Of a stretch of 64,000 bases of DNA, positions 34,880-47,694 are shown in pieces. The stretch is from assembly GCF_024586455.1 (NCBI RefSeq), contig NC_065921.1, positions 69,193,528 to 69,257,527 on the forward strand, given 5' to 3'. The DNA comes from Bactrocera neohumeralis (lineage: Eukaryota; Arthropoda; Insecta; Diptera; Tephritidae). The translations under genes were made by a program, and so were the position numbers. The notes under the pieces were generated by a model that had not been told where the DNA came from, ran no database searches, and saw nothing but the letters and a program-made list of their open reading frames with translations. How positions within the stretch are numbered: the stretch's first letter is position 1; each line of letters begins with the position of its first letter.

Positions 34880-35990
34880 AAGCGGTGTGTGCCCTTCCCG
34901 TTACCCGGCTTATATTAAAAGAAATGTATCCATTAACTTATATCGAGTATATTTGCATAAATACAAGTATCGACATCGCGAAATTTTTTTGAAAACTTTT
35001 TTTCAAACTACTAACTACCCTAATGTAAATGTTGAAAATTGACGTTAGCAAAATGTTTGTATTGTGATTATGCATTGGTTTCGCTGATACCGATGACGGG
35101 TTTAAGTTTTGAAAATTTATTGCTGGAAATTTTCATACATTAATGAACTACCCTAATCTATGTAAATAGTTGGAGAAAAAAGCTGGGTCCAATTTCATAA
35201 CAGAGAGATTATCCTATACGCATTTATATAGGCACATTGGACATTTTGACATTTATGGAACACTTTTTCGTACATTCAAAACCAGCCTCTATTATGCATT
35301 GTTTGGAAAAAAAGCAGATTGGTCCAAATATTTATATATTATTATTTATTTATTTTTGGGTATAATTGTTTTTGTACATTAATTTCGATGACAGTTGGCA
35401 CATTTTTTCATATTTTTGCACAACTCCTAATATACGTCGTTTCGAAACATATTTTAAACGATATTTATCAAATACTGACATGGTTGTATACTGTTGACCA
35501 CGATTTTTAATCTTCCGAAATTATTTAATTTTTTTTAAATTTCAGCACTACCCTAATACATACTACATATACTTAGTTTGTAAACATAAAGGTTTTGGAA
35601 TCCATATTCATAAAATATTGATATGATTTATATTATTAAGACGACTTGATCTTTATAAAACATTTCAAACTTTTTTTTTAAATTTAAGAACTGCCTCAAT
35701 ATATGTACATGATTAGAAAACATAATGATAAATATATTTACTGTAACAATTTTATATAGGTATACTATCGAAAAATTTTTGATCTTTTCGGGAAATCTTG
35801 TTTTTTGAAATAAATTTTTCTTAATTTAAGTGCATCACCCTAATATATACGAAAATATTAATATTTATTTATCATAGTAGTACACTATCGACTTTATGCT
35901 TGAATTTTACCAATTTTCACCTAAAAAAAATTTACAATAAATAAATACCAATTCTAATATATGTATGCATATCTAACAGCATAAGCAGAT
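34880..35990 (-). repeat. Degenerate tandem array of about 115-143-bp units of the TTAGGGTG family
   Basis: The word CTACCCTAAT or a close variant recurs at about 35019, 35150, 35287 (CCTCTATTATG), 35426 (CTCCTAATATACG), 35550, 35692 (TGCCTCAATATATG), 35835 and 35948 (AATTCTAATATATG). It is usually preceded by T-rich sequence, and in later units by a TATACTATCGA-type word. CCCTTCCCGTTAC near 34892 matches, inverted, a block of the element at 19972-20545. No coding. Confidence 0.55.
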
Positions 35991-37744
35991 GTATGCTGAA
36001 GGACAGCTTTACATTTTATATTTACTGGAAGAATTAAAGTACATACATGCTTATCTTGCACGCATACACATAAACACTTAAAATAAAATAACCACACACA
36101 TACATTTTAAACATAAGTATATTCACAAGTCTAACACTTAAAAATAAAACATGATATATGCTATGCTACAAACCAACAATATAGGTTAGTTGAGCCGCGT
36201 TTTGCGTCTTTGCAATTGCTGCAGATATAGTTGAATTTCATTTTTGTGTTTTTTGTAACATCGTGTGTGTATGTGTGCATTATGTGTATGACTCTTTCAA
36301 GTTCCACTTACATTTTCATAAGCATACTCTCAGGGGTTTCTAAAATATTCCCACAACAAGTGTCGAGTTCATTGTGGAAAAATCCGGTATTGACTGCGAT
36401 TGAGGTGAAGCAAAGCTGAGCTTCGTTGAACGTAGCTGAATGCGAAACGGGTGTATGTGTGCGAAAATAAAGTATGCGTATGAGCTGGAATTGTCGTAGT
36501 TGTGGTAAGCATGATGAAAAATTGAAGCTATTGAAGTAATGATAGGGAAAAAGTACTTTTTTGGGTTGAGCAGCTGTAACCCATGAAATTAAGAGATAAT
36601 TGCTGCTGTAGGTTTGCCACTTTGGAGTTTTTGTAGGTTATTTTTAACTCTAAATACTATGAAATATAAATTTATCAGAAAATAGCTTATGAGAAGGGCA
36701 TAAGAGAGAAATATGGCGCATAATTGACAATAGTATAAGAATTTCACCCATATACTGTACTAAAGGCTATAGAATACTTTTGATCTCTCTGAGATCTCTA
36801 CATATTTTATAGACAAAATCTTAAGACAGAAATCTGGACTATATCTAATATTTGTATAGAAGGAGATAATAAATATACATATAATCTACATATAATGACA
36901 TGAGTAATCGATTTATGTATATTAGTTTCTCCTCTTCCTCTACCCTCCCGAAACCCTACAAAATTGAATTTATATTCTGCTTCAATATTGCCTCCTTTCC
37001 AGGGAAGAGTTGAGGTTGAGTAAACAGAGACGTAGGGATTAGCATCTATGTAGATGGGCCGAAATTAGATAAGCGGGTGGTAGGTTGTATCCCTTTTCTC
37101 ATCAAAATTAGATAATTCTAAAATCACCTTCCGTTCACCAGACCACTGCAGCATCTACAAGGAGATCATTAAGCAAAGAAATCTTGTTGTTCTGAAAAGG
37201 AGTGTGCTCACAACAAGGAATATACTATATTTATATATATACAGATAACCAAGGGCTTTGGGATCATTAAAATATCTTAGGTTTTAACCAAATTAGAGAA
37301 ATAATGCCATTATAGCGGATTAGTGGATATACCATCCTATTTCACGATAAACCCGTAATGGGTTCTAGGGAACTGTGGGAGCAGATGAACTAGCCGGAAC
37401 AGGCACTACCCTACAATTATACTCCAGAAAATAGGGAATTTATATGCCCCCATTACTCACAGATATGTAATCCACAACATGTTATAAACATAATGGATTT
37501 CAAGATAAATCTTTTCATAGCAAAACTAAATAGAACATTTGACGTAGCTCGGAGGTCGACAACTACTGTAAACAACTTATTGGGGACGATAAAAAAAATT
37601 GAACCCAGAATTGCAATTATAACCACAATATTGGCCAGTTTCTTAGTAACAAAGTTCCCTAATCCCATTATAACAATAAAAAGTTTCAAGTTTGACGGTG
37701 GTTGTTCACGTAAGTTTCCTTTATATTTCGGGACTCGAGAACAA
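35991..37744. other. AT-rich non-coding DNA
   Basis: CA/TA-rich stretches (36060-36130, 36255-36290). No gene recognised. Frames at 37453-37756 overlap on both strands and match nothing I know. Confidence 0.4.
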
Positions 37745-37830
37745 AACAAATTTTAATCATTGAAAATCACTTTATTGTTTTTCAAAATATCCTCCATTAA
37801 GATCTATCACTTTTGCATGCGTGTTTAGAA
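37745..37830 (-). pseudogene. Possible C-terminus of a Tc1/mariner-type transposase
   Basis: The minus strand reads AKVIDLNGGYFEKQ then stop (about 37812-37768), the usual ending of several mariner-type transposases (consensus V-I-N-G-x-YFE). Nothing upstream of it on the minus strand is clearly transposase. Confidence 0.4.
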
Positions 37831-40539
37831 CAATTGTTGAAGCGCAACGTAAGCAGTATTTGCAAGTTGAAACGACCTTGACTCATAATGCGAAGTATAT
37901 GTATCTGGTCAAATCCACAGCCAAGCCGGCAGAAATAGTAAGGATTACGTCTCGTCGCCTCATAGATGCGGGTTTTACACCACAAAACTCTAAGGTTCAT
38001 GGATTGACCAAAACAGAGAGGTGTACAACCGCTTATCAAACTAAACAAATCCTTAGAAATATATTTAATAATATAAGAGATCGAGGAAATATTGCAGAAC
38101 AGCTGATGACTCGTAGTTGTTGTAGTAGCAGGTACCATTTCCCCCTATTAGGGAGAGAAAAGCAAGATCAACTGTTATCGGTACTTTACAGAAGTTCCAG
38201 AAAGCAGACTGTTTCAAAGAGTTGGTTAGTGTCATGCGAGGATTTATTGCATGTAGGACATGGGTTTAATATGTTGGAGTTGATTTCGTATATGAAAGAT
38301 TTTAACTTGTTATAGTATCCAGAAGCAAATTACGAAAGGGTCACTCTGGATTTTGTTCCAAAAGCTGACTGGAAAGATAGCTTCTGTGAAAACATTCCAA
38401 GAAAATCTTCCTAAGAGGAGTTACAATATTATGTTCTCAACTGAATGCAAGCGAATCCTTATATGCAGATGCTTCTGATAGATATATCAAACTACAACTT
38501 GTAATAGTCGGAGTGCGGTGCGACAGAAGGGCAGTAATGCTTCAATACATTATACTTAAGAAATCCAAAAACAAAAGAGGGCTTGGTGAAAGGTCAGAGG
38601 GATCTATATATACTTTGGGCAATAACTGTTGCTGTTTAAGGCAGAAAGAAGACAGGCTGATCATTAAGAGTTTTACAGCTAGCAGAAATGACATACGCGG
38701 GTTATCTTTGAAAGTTTAAGGAAGAATATTGCTGAAAATATATTTTGATATTTTGAAAAAATTGTGTAATTTATTCAGATAATAAAACGACAATAAATTA
38801 CTTTTTGGATACTGGATGGCCACGAAAGTGTTAGTCTTTTTTGAGCATGTGCCATCTTTTTAGGAAGTCTTTTCATGCAAGGTCCATAAAAATATTGCGA
38901 TTTTTATCCCAGATTTGAGATTTAAAATAATCCTGAGGATATCATAAGTACCTGTTCTAAAGAACAGCTTGAACATAAACAAAAATTGCCTTACAAATCC
39001 CCAAAACACCTGTAAGACACATTTTATGGAAAATTCCAACGCTTTAAAGGCGCAATCTATCCACAAAGGTATGACAATATTGATTAGAAAGTATGCCATA
39101 AACGATTCGAGAAGTGCTAAGTGATGTTTATGGATTTATGCAGATGCCTAAACGAAGAGCAAGCAAACGACCGTACATAACCTCAAAAGCACAGAATAGA
39201 AAAGAGTTGAAAAAAAGTTACACGGAACAACAACTGACTGTTGCGCATAGCTGTGAGGGCGAAAAAAATCACAACAAACTATAATCACAATGGCACAGCG
39301 TGTAAGGCGATAAAGCAAGAGTGAGCAGAGTTACTGCAGCAGGATAATAGAGAAAAAGCTAAAAAGAATGAAGCATGATAATAAATAAAAATGGAAGAGG
39401 ATAGGGAAAAAGTCAGCAAAGTGCTGGATTTAAGGAAAACGGGTTAAAAAGCGGTGAAGCTAGCTGTGTAAAGTAAGGAAAGTAGTGAAGTAGTATGTAT
39501 GTACATAAGGTATGCGACGGATGCGCGATGCATGTTGTTAGCGCGACGCCTTGCCTTTACGCCTGCCGCAGGCGCCTCCAAACTTGTGGCGTTTATGCGT
39601 TCGCGCTGTAAGCCTCGTTAGCATTAAATCGAATGGTTTTATTGATGCAAAGGACATTTGTACAGCTCATAGGTCTGACTTTTCGTTGCGCCAATTTTTC
39701 ATCCACTGCTGTTGTCGTTTGCGTTTTATTGTTGTTGTTGCTTTTTGTTTGTGTTATAGTTGTCATTAGTTTATTGACTTTTCTGGATTCGCACTGCATT
39801 TATGTGCCATTGTGTCGGCGGTGGTTATGCAGCGAGGTGATAAATGTTGCGAAAGCGCGGTAACTAAACGCGGTAAAAGAGAGAGTTAACTCACATTTAT
39901 ACAAATTTGCGATGTGTATATTTTTGAGAATGATGATGGCTGCAAATCGAGGACAGGGAAGCAAAGAAGTGTCTCGGAAGGCTAAACTTTAATGTGCAAA
40001 CTTGAAGCTAGCAGCTAAAAAGCGATTAGAGCGGCAAATAAGAGTGTGCTGGCACGCATCGATAGCGGTGATGTAGAAAAAATGATACAAGGGTCTGAAG
40101 AGCTTGTGATGACAGAGAAACGTGAGTGCCTATTTTTACATATACCATATTTGCATACCATTTGCATACCTTATGGTGTATTTAAAGAACGGACAGCAAA
40201 TAACTTTTATATGGGTATGGATCAAGAAGAAGTAAGCATGCACTTACTTTTACTCGCGAAGGGCGTTTTCCAATATGACAACGCTTTCATAGTTCCCTTT
40301 CGAAATGTGTACAGTACTAGCACAGCACTTTGCTTCATAAACGCCCAGACAGTTCGTGGTCTCAAACAGGATCCAATTTTGCGAGAGAACGATCTTCATA
40401 TGTTGAACTTGTCAAAGCCTACAAATTAGTCAATCACACAACGCTACTTGAGAACAATCCTTTTAAAACTATCTGAGCGCTTGTCAATCATCCAAAATTA
40501 TTTCGAGGAAAATTTCAAAACTGGAGAAGAGAGTTACCT
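37831..40539. other. Unassigned region, mostly non-coding
   Basis: Two longer frames lie here on the plus strand, 37821-38315 (164 codons) and 40046-40429 (127 codons). Neither shows a domain I recognise. The first crosses a TTGTTGTAGTAGCAGG module of the kind seen in fly repeats, so it is probably fortuitous. 39500-39880 is a GC-richer island. A host exon cannot be excluded. Confidence 0.35.
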
Positions 40540-41245
40540 GTTCCCCTTTTAGGTGATAGGGAGTTGGGGTACGTCTTGCTGATTAGATCTAAACGGTTCC
40601 CATCATAATGTCATATATTTAGAACCTAATGATGGACTCCTCTGCTTATGCCACTCTATACCTGTTTTGCGTATGCGGACGATCTTCTTCTTCTGGTCGA
40701 AGGCCGCTCGCGGTCTGAGCTAGAGCGGGCGGAAGGACATCTCTAAAGATTGTAAATATTTCAGTTTAGGTGTGGGGGTGGACATATCGGTAGGAAAAGC
40801 GGTGACAATGCTGCTCAAGGGCTGAGTTATGCCTTCCGTTTCGTTCACCGATTGTTCGGGTGAACGGGTTAACAGGTATGAAGCAAGTCATATCCGGGGC
40901 TGACTCATGAGTGAAATAATGTGTTACACTCCGCACTTGGCGAATATGAAGCGGAAAAGAAAATAATTTGCGGAGTGATTTTCGGGATCTGGAGGTTGTG
41001 TTGTTCGGACCAGATATCGTAGCTTGCTTGTGGCCCAGCCACTTATGGAGCCGCTGTATGGTAGGAAGAAGCGACAGTCTTGGGGACTCAAAACCTCTAA
41101 AACAGAGATGTATGATGCTTGCCTGTTTGCTTGCATGTCGCATCGTCTCAAAGGGATGCTTTGCAGGTTCCCAGTTAGGTGCACCCCTTCTTGACCTGAT
41201 TGTAATACACCGTGCTGTTTGCATTCATGTTAAGAAGGCTTGAGG
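40540..41245 (+). pseudogene. Decayed R1-clade non-LTR retrotransposon, second half of the RT domain
   Basis: Frames on the plus strand give an R1-type RT. NLMMD is followed, after a frameshift, by PLLMPLYTCFAYADDLLLLVEG, with an intact YADD at 40672-40683, and by RSRSELERAEGHL then a stop. Another frame continues with VGKAVTMLLKG (about 40788-40822), CYTPHLANMKRK (about 40924-40960), GLLVAQPL-type and CLFACMSHRLK pieces. The end CTPS..C...CC near 41178-41220 corresponds to the family's APPLDL block. Many stops. The family differs from the fragments at 1-1105 and 21905-22425. Minus-strand frames here are shadows. Confidence 0.78.
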
Positions 41246-42842
41246 TATCCTTTGTACTTTAGAGCGCCGGGTGGGCTGTGGTCAGCAGGTATCCACGTTA
41301 AATACACTGGACGTTGACCGATCAACCTAATCAATACATAGTATTATAGAAAGCTTTAATATTTTTAGTATTTTCATTATTTCTAGTCAAATAATATGTA
41401 GATGGAATGAATTTATTTGCTGATATTGACTTTTGCAGAAATAATTACTGCCATTAAAACCTTTTAACTCTTTCCCACGTAGTCGAAAAGTTACGGGAAA
41501 TTATGGTGAACAGCTTTTTGAGCTAAAGATATTATGATATGGTTATGAGCTCAATATATTGCTAACTCCCATGTACTCATAGTGTATTACTTATGCCAAC
41601 GACATCCACAACAAACAACAACGAAAGCGAGTAGCTACCCTGTTGCCTACAACAACCGAAGCAAACAATCTAAGTAAATAGCGAAAGTGCTGTATGAATA
41701 ATTTAGTTTTTCACATTTTTAAGGCCACAACAATACACTATAACATATTGATGCAGCAGCCTCAGCAGCAACAACAACAGCGCTGTGTTAGCATTTTGCT
41801 GCAATGCCGCTGTCATAGACTATCCATCACTCCTGGTTTGTTTGCTATATTGCAGTTTATCAACCAGGCTGTCAACAATGCAGCGAGATCTGATACACTA
41901 ATATATATATACACCATATATGTATAGTATATGATATGTATATGCAACTATTGCAGAAATACATATACAAACATACTGTATATTAGTACTGCTACCAACA
42001 AATAATAATAACAGCAAGGGCGTATGAGCTGTCGCTTTTCTTCTACTGTTTACTCCTGATTGCTGCTATACTGTATACATACACACACATATATTCAACT
42101 GAGAACACCATATTGTTGCTGCGTCTGCTGTTGCAGTTGCAGTTGCATTTGCCCCACTTCAACGTGTTGTTTACCTTCAATTATGCTGGGCAAACAATGG
42201 TAATAGTAACGGTAGCTACAGCAGTGCAGCATCATCAGCATCCAAATCCACATATCATCATTACGCTGGCCGCGTTGTTTGTTGCAGTGAGATATTGTCG
42301 CAGTTTTGCATTTGCACTTTCAATTTAGAAAAATTCACTTATCAAACAACTCATAAAATTTCATAAAAACTCAAAGTAAGCTGGCGCTTTTTGTTAAAGT
42401 AAAATAATAACAACTCATTGGATAGCGCTATTAAATCTCACAACTTCGTGCAATAAGCTGCAGTAGCAATAAAGATGCTTAAGAATGCGTTGATGGTTCT
42501 CTTTCGATCCGTTGCCTATTATGTTCCAAAACTTCCATGCCATTTTAAAAGAGAAATTTCAAATTTGATGGGGAGTGCTTATTATCATTCGGAAACAACA
42601 TTCTTTGGCAATTATTTTTTTGAAGATTATTTTTTAAAGTTTTAGATGTTCATTCGTTGAGTCCAATTTGCGATGAGTCGTTCTGGTTCTGATTTATAAC
42701 TTGCAAACGACACGCGCCCACGACACACCTCAATTGAAGCGGAATTGTCCGTATAAACTTCAGATTTTTATGCCATATTGATGACCTATCGATCGGCCCA
42801 AAACGTGAAACTATCTGCTCACCGAAATATTTTTCTGAATAT
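41246..42842. other. Non-coding DNA with CAG/CAA repeats
   Basis: CAGCAGCC/CAACAACAAC runs at 41752-41780 and TTGCAGTTGCAGTTGCATTT near 42130 are typical of fly introns and spacers. (TA)n near 41900-41940. No gene recognised. Confidence 0.4.
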
Positions 42843-43510
42843 ACGGTTGGTCCGGAAAGTAATAGGACTGGGAGTCGATTTAAAACAATTTATTGAACCA
42901 TTCATTACAATTTTTTAAAAGCTTTCAAAACATGCTCTTTCTGCATCGATGCAGCGCTGCCAGCACGCTTTCCCAGCATTGAAGTCGTCACGGAAGGCGC
43001 ATTCTCTAATCCCCTCTGTTGCCTCAAAATGCTTGCCTTTCAATCCTTTTCCGTCAAGAAAACAAAAAAAAAAAAAAAACCATTGGGCCACATCTGGGCT
43101 GTAGGGCGGCTGCCCGGTTTTCTTGTCACCCTTCTGAAATTTCTGATTGTCGTGAACACTTTGGGACCATCTTCTCGCACACCTTGCGCATGTTCAAGTA
43201 CTCTGTTGCAATGTCGTGAACTTAAAATTTAGATAAATTATACATCGAGGCAATTAAACGAATACTTAGTCGACGGTCTGAGTTTAAAACTTTGCGCACA
43301 CGACACACATTGTCGGTTTTTGTCGAAGTCGCAGGTCTCAGCACACCTCTTCATCAGCGACCTTTCCGGCCCTCCAAAGACCTGGTGCCATCGAAACAAA
43401 ACCACCTCTCTTGCTAAAGCAATATCTGGGTAAGCCAGTTTGATCATATCTGTCGCAGATTTACCGAGTTTCATGGGCCCATATCTATGTCATACGGTAG
43501 CTGACGGCAA
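42843..43510 (-). pseudogene. Internally deleted mariner with a visible terminal sequence
   Basis: The left end GGTTGGTCCGGAAAGTAATAGG (42845) is a mariner-type terminus. Minus-strand frames give the N-terminal part (KLGKSATDMIKLAY, FRWHQVF, about 43474-43380). After a gap come PTAQMWPN (standing for the PPYSPD region), LKGKHFEATEGIREC and the C-terminal RCIDAERACFE near 42930. The central catalytic region is missing. A poly-A of about 16 lies at 43064-43079. No matching right terminus found. Confidence 0.72.
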
Positions 43511-43549
43511 CTTCACTGAAATATGTGTAAATAACAGATCAATTGAACA

Positions 43550-44850
43550 AAGTTCCGGTACACGTGTAGATGGCGCTACTAGATTTAAATCCATGTGAGC
43601 TAACCTACAAAACGCGTGTAGAAATTTCACAACTGTCCGATCATTAGTTTGCGAATTACAACTATCATTTTGAGGAAAGCAACTTTTATTATTGTGGAAA
43701 ATGAATAAAAAGGAATTTCACGTGTTGGTGAAATAACACTCTTGAACGAAAATATACAGTTGGAGAAAAACTTTTGTGATGATGAGTGTTCAGACACTGT
43801 CCCAGGAAAATTACCGATCAATGATTGGTAGGCTAAGTTTAGACGTGGAGAAATGAGCACCGAAAGCGGTGAATGTAGCGGACGCCCAAAAGAGGTTGTA
43901 ACCGACGAAACACCATAAAAGTCCACAAAATAATTTTGAATTACAGTAAAGTAAAGTTGTGTGAGATTGCAGGCACTCTAAGAATATGAACTGAATATGT
44001 AGATCATAACCATAACGGATATTTTGATATAGGAAATCTCTATATAAAGTTCTTCCGGCACGAGCTTACCTTTGACCAAAAACAACGACGAGTTGCTGAT
44101 TCGCAGCAGTGATTGGAGATATTGAAGCATAATAACCATTTTGGCATCCCAATACGGCAATAGATGAAGTATGGCTGCATCAATTCTCTTCAAAATCCAA
44201 TCGACAGTAATCTGACTGGACTACATACGATAAAACCCGTTCCAAAAAAATGCAATAGTCGGCTGGCAATGTTACTGCGTCTGTATTATGGTGCACACAT
44301 GGAATATTTTTTATTGACTACTTTGAGAAATGAAAAACTATCAATAGCGATTATTGCATAGCGTTATTGAAACGTTTAAATGACGAAATCGCCGTGAAAA
44401 ACCCGCATTTGAAGAAAAAAAAAAAATATTTGTTTTACCAGGACAATTCATAGTGTTACAAGTCAGTGAAAACGGTGGCAGGAATCCATAAATTGAGCTT
44501 AAATTGCTTTCCACACTATTCTTCAGATCTGGACCTCAGAGAATGTATCCTATCCTCGATCTGAATAAAATGCTTGCTGGAAAGATATTTTCATCGAATG
44601 AAGAAGTGATCATCGAAACCGAGGCATATTCTGAAGCAAATGATAAATCGTACTACAAAAATGATATTGAAAAGTTGGATGGTTGCTATAAACAGTGTAT
44701 CAACCTTGAATCTTTGAATAGAAGTAACGAATTTTGTAAAAAAACGACTATGGTGTTTGACTATGGTAGGAATCACTTTTCCATTGCCGTGTTATATTTA
44801 TCTTTATTATAAACAACAGAACAGAATAAACAGAACTATTATAATCTGTT
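43550..44850 (+). pseudogene. Irritans-type mariner, near full length but inactive
   Basis: Begins with CCGGTACACGTGTAGATGG at about 43554 and includes an ATG-led N-terminal piece (NKKEFHVLV, 43699). It then has ESGECSGRPKEVVTDE (43861-43908), FDQKQRRVADS-type bases near 44075, DEVWLHQF-type near 44165, and LKRLNDEIAVKNPHLKKKK near 44370-44425. The open C-terminus MLAGKIFSSNEEVIIETEAY...KSYYKNDIEKLDGCY runs from 44569 to about 44690, inside a 102-codon frame (44504-44812). Frameshifts and stops break the rest. It is the longest of three irritans-type copies in the window. Its left end lies only about 40 bp from the preceding mariner. Confidence 0.8.
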
Positions 44851-46389
44851 GCAAGAGTAAAAAGTGATATTAACCACGATTATTAACCACGAAAACCCAA
44901 AAAATCTAAAATAATTGGGTTTCGAAACGTAATAAACTAAACTAAACTAACACTTTCATTTATTTTAAACTAATATAATATCTTCAAATATTTATCTTAA
45001 TTTTTATCAATTCTTTCAAAAAAAACTGCGTTTTTTTTAGTTTTTATTTCCACATAATTGAAGAAAATATTTTCGCAATGCCAAAGTTTCGCTTTACATT
45101 AGTATGCGTGCACTCATACAACAGGCATTAATGTAATGTAATATTATAAATATTATATAAAAATTACTTCGTACTCATGAATTATGAAATTACTGCTCGC
45201 TTGCCAGATACACACACACAGGTACACAGTCGGATACATCTCCAGGTCCGCATGCGTGGTTAAACGCACAAAAAGTGTGCTGCTGGTACCTCGAAGAAAG
45301 AAATGCACTCGACTGCTGTGAATTTTTTATTGTACTCCACTTAATCTAATAAAATTCACAACTTTATTTAATAAAACTCACTTCAGTCAGACATAAATGT
45401 GAAGATTCATTGCATTGTTGTTGTTGTTATTTGCGTACCTCGTGTTCTTTTTTAATATGCAGAAAGCGCTTTGCTTAGTCGTTTATCACGTGCATGTGTG
45501 TTTGTATATGCATCATCACTTTATATCTACATACATATATATATATGTGTGTGTGCAGTAATATGCTTTATTAATTCTATTTATTAAAAAGGCACAGCAA
45601 GTATATATATAGCTGCAGGTAAGAAAGCAGTGAACGCATCTTTTTAAGAGCACGATAGAAGCAACTTATAAGTATATCTACTACCTACTCTACATATGTA
45701 TGTGCATGAGAGTTGTTATGTTGCAAATTAAAAGCTAAAAGACAAACCTAGAAATATAACCTTAAATGTTTTAAAATTCAGCAGTCTGTAATAAATGCAA
45801 TTGCTAGCAACATGGTGTGTTAATATAGAATATAGGAGCTTGGCTTTCAGGTTCAGCGTCGGAAAAGCTAATATCTGACTTTATTTAAGTATATACGTAA
45901 GATTTTTAAAAACATGTTTTTAACGAGTTACACTCATCCAAGGGTGGAAATTATTTGACAACATTGGAAAAACGAAATTCTCTTTGTTGTTGTGTTCTTT
46001 GTTTGTTGTGTTTCTTAATCACATTTGGACATATTATGCATGAAGTTTTATCTACCAAATAAAGGGTTTGCTTCTACCGAAGGATTACAAATAAATTGCA
46101 GCCATCTTTTTTCTCCATCCTTAATATAACTGTTGTTTCTTCCACCAATTATCCGTTCCGGCAAATATTCCATAAAGCCATTGAGCACCAAAAATTAAAT
46201 TAGCTGAAAAACTAAAAGTATTTTGACTGAATTTTGTGACAATATGACCGTAAGCATAACAGTCCCTGAAAAGCATGAAGACCCAAAACAAGCTCACCGA
46301 AGATTAGTATTTACCTCTCTGATCACGGCATATTAAATTTACATGATGTTTTTAATACCAGAAGGAAACGTTTGAAGTAGACAGATGAG
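44851..46389. other. AT-rich non-coding DNA
   Basis: Simple TA/TG/TTG stretches (45415-45430, 45530-45556). No gene or element recognised. Confidence 0.4.
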
Positions 46390-46660
46390 GAGTAAAGATC
46401 AGCTGAGCAGCTGGCATGACTTTGCCATGTCTGTCTCCTCATTCGTAACCCACTTTTAGAGATATCAATGCAGAATTTTGTATACGTGCCTTTTCATAAG
46501 AAGCTAATGTCGGAATTGCCGATATCAGACCACTAGGATAGCATAAATTAATTGTTATAAATCAAAGCTTGAATGGAAAACTTTTTATTTGAAAAGGTAT
46601 TTTCACAGTGAACTGGATTTGAAATGCATTATTTTGAGACAGTTTTCACTATTTCACGCG
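46390..46660 (-). mobile_element. Degenerate inverted copy of the 154-bp-repeat mini-me-like family
   Basis: GATCAGCTGAGCAG...GACTTTGCCATGTCTGTCT (46398-46432) is the reverse complement of the region just before the 3' hairpin at 2455-2500. GCCGATATCAGACCACTAGGATAGCATA (starting about 46518) and TTGAATGGAAAACTTTTTATTTGA (starting about 46569) match the internal repeat unit, inverted. Much decayed, with about one unit left. Confidence 0.65.
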
Positions 46661-47694
46661 AGAAAAGAATCAACTTGTTAGTGAACCTTTTGACGAGCTA
46701 TTTACTTGCACTTGAACAATAATTAATGACTGTCTAACATAAGGGAATTTGTTGTTGCGGTGATCTACTTGCATTACTTAGTACCAATAGTACCCTCAAA
46801 GATTTTCTACTACTTACATTTTCGTTGTATAAAACAATAATTCTAAGTTTCTAAGCATTTTAGTTCAAGTTCGTGTGGTCGTTGAAATCTTACATCAAAC
46901 CACTTTGATCTTCAAATCGTGGTCTAATGATGGCATCATCGAAAAAGTAAGTAGGATTATGTTTGAAATCAATAACAGAGAAGCTTTTGTCAACTTCCTA
47001 AATCGAATTCCCACCAGATATGCTGCAAGCTAGTAAAGGTTTATTAATGAAACACAAACCAAAAGTCGACAGTCAGAGGTATTTTCAAAACTGCATTGTG
47101 CGACTTAATTTTTCAAACCCAACAGGTGTTATGTTAAACGATGGAGTTTCAGAGTGAAATACGCAAAGGAAACGAAAGATCCTTAGTAAACATTATACAG
47201 GTTTCATTCGAGTCTAAGTAACTGGAAACGGAGACGAATTCTTTTATGAAGTCAATCCGGCGGCATTTCATTAAAATTATGTAACACTGCTAACTGCAGC
47301 TCCAAACAAACAAGAACAACATACTTAATTACTTGGCAAACAGATTATTAAGAAAGATGCGGTTATAGTAAGGAGACCATTTTAAGACGAAAATAAATTG
47401 AATATAATGCCCACATGATTAGGTTGCGTTTAGATGCCGAATTTATAATTCGCAATCATTGTGTTCGAGCACAAATAGTTCTAACATATTAAGAGACGCA
47501 ACTAGTGTAAGCACCTAAGAAAAATAGTTAGCCTTTTTTTCAAAATTTTCATTGGGGACACTTTTCTTAATGTATAAGACGTCATGGGCTTAAGTCCCTC
47601 TTAATAAAAAAATAATCCATCGTTATAAACTAAGCATTAGATCTTTGAAAGATCTTATGTTAACTGCAAATAATGACTATGAAGACTTTCTCTC
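46661..47694. other. AT-rich non-coding DNA
   Basis: Nothing recognised. Confidence 0.4.

Noticed and set aside
37821..38315. 164-codon frame as a gene
   Set aside because: No recognisable domain, and it crosses a TTG-type repeat module. Kept only as unassigned sequence.
40046..40429. 127-codon frame as a gene
   Set aside because: No domain or splice context recognised. A chance frame is plausible, though not excluded as an exon.
40766..41224. 152-codon minus-strand frame
   Set aside because: Shadow of the plus-strand R1-clade fragment, whose RT motifs are recognisable.
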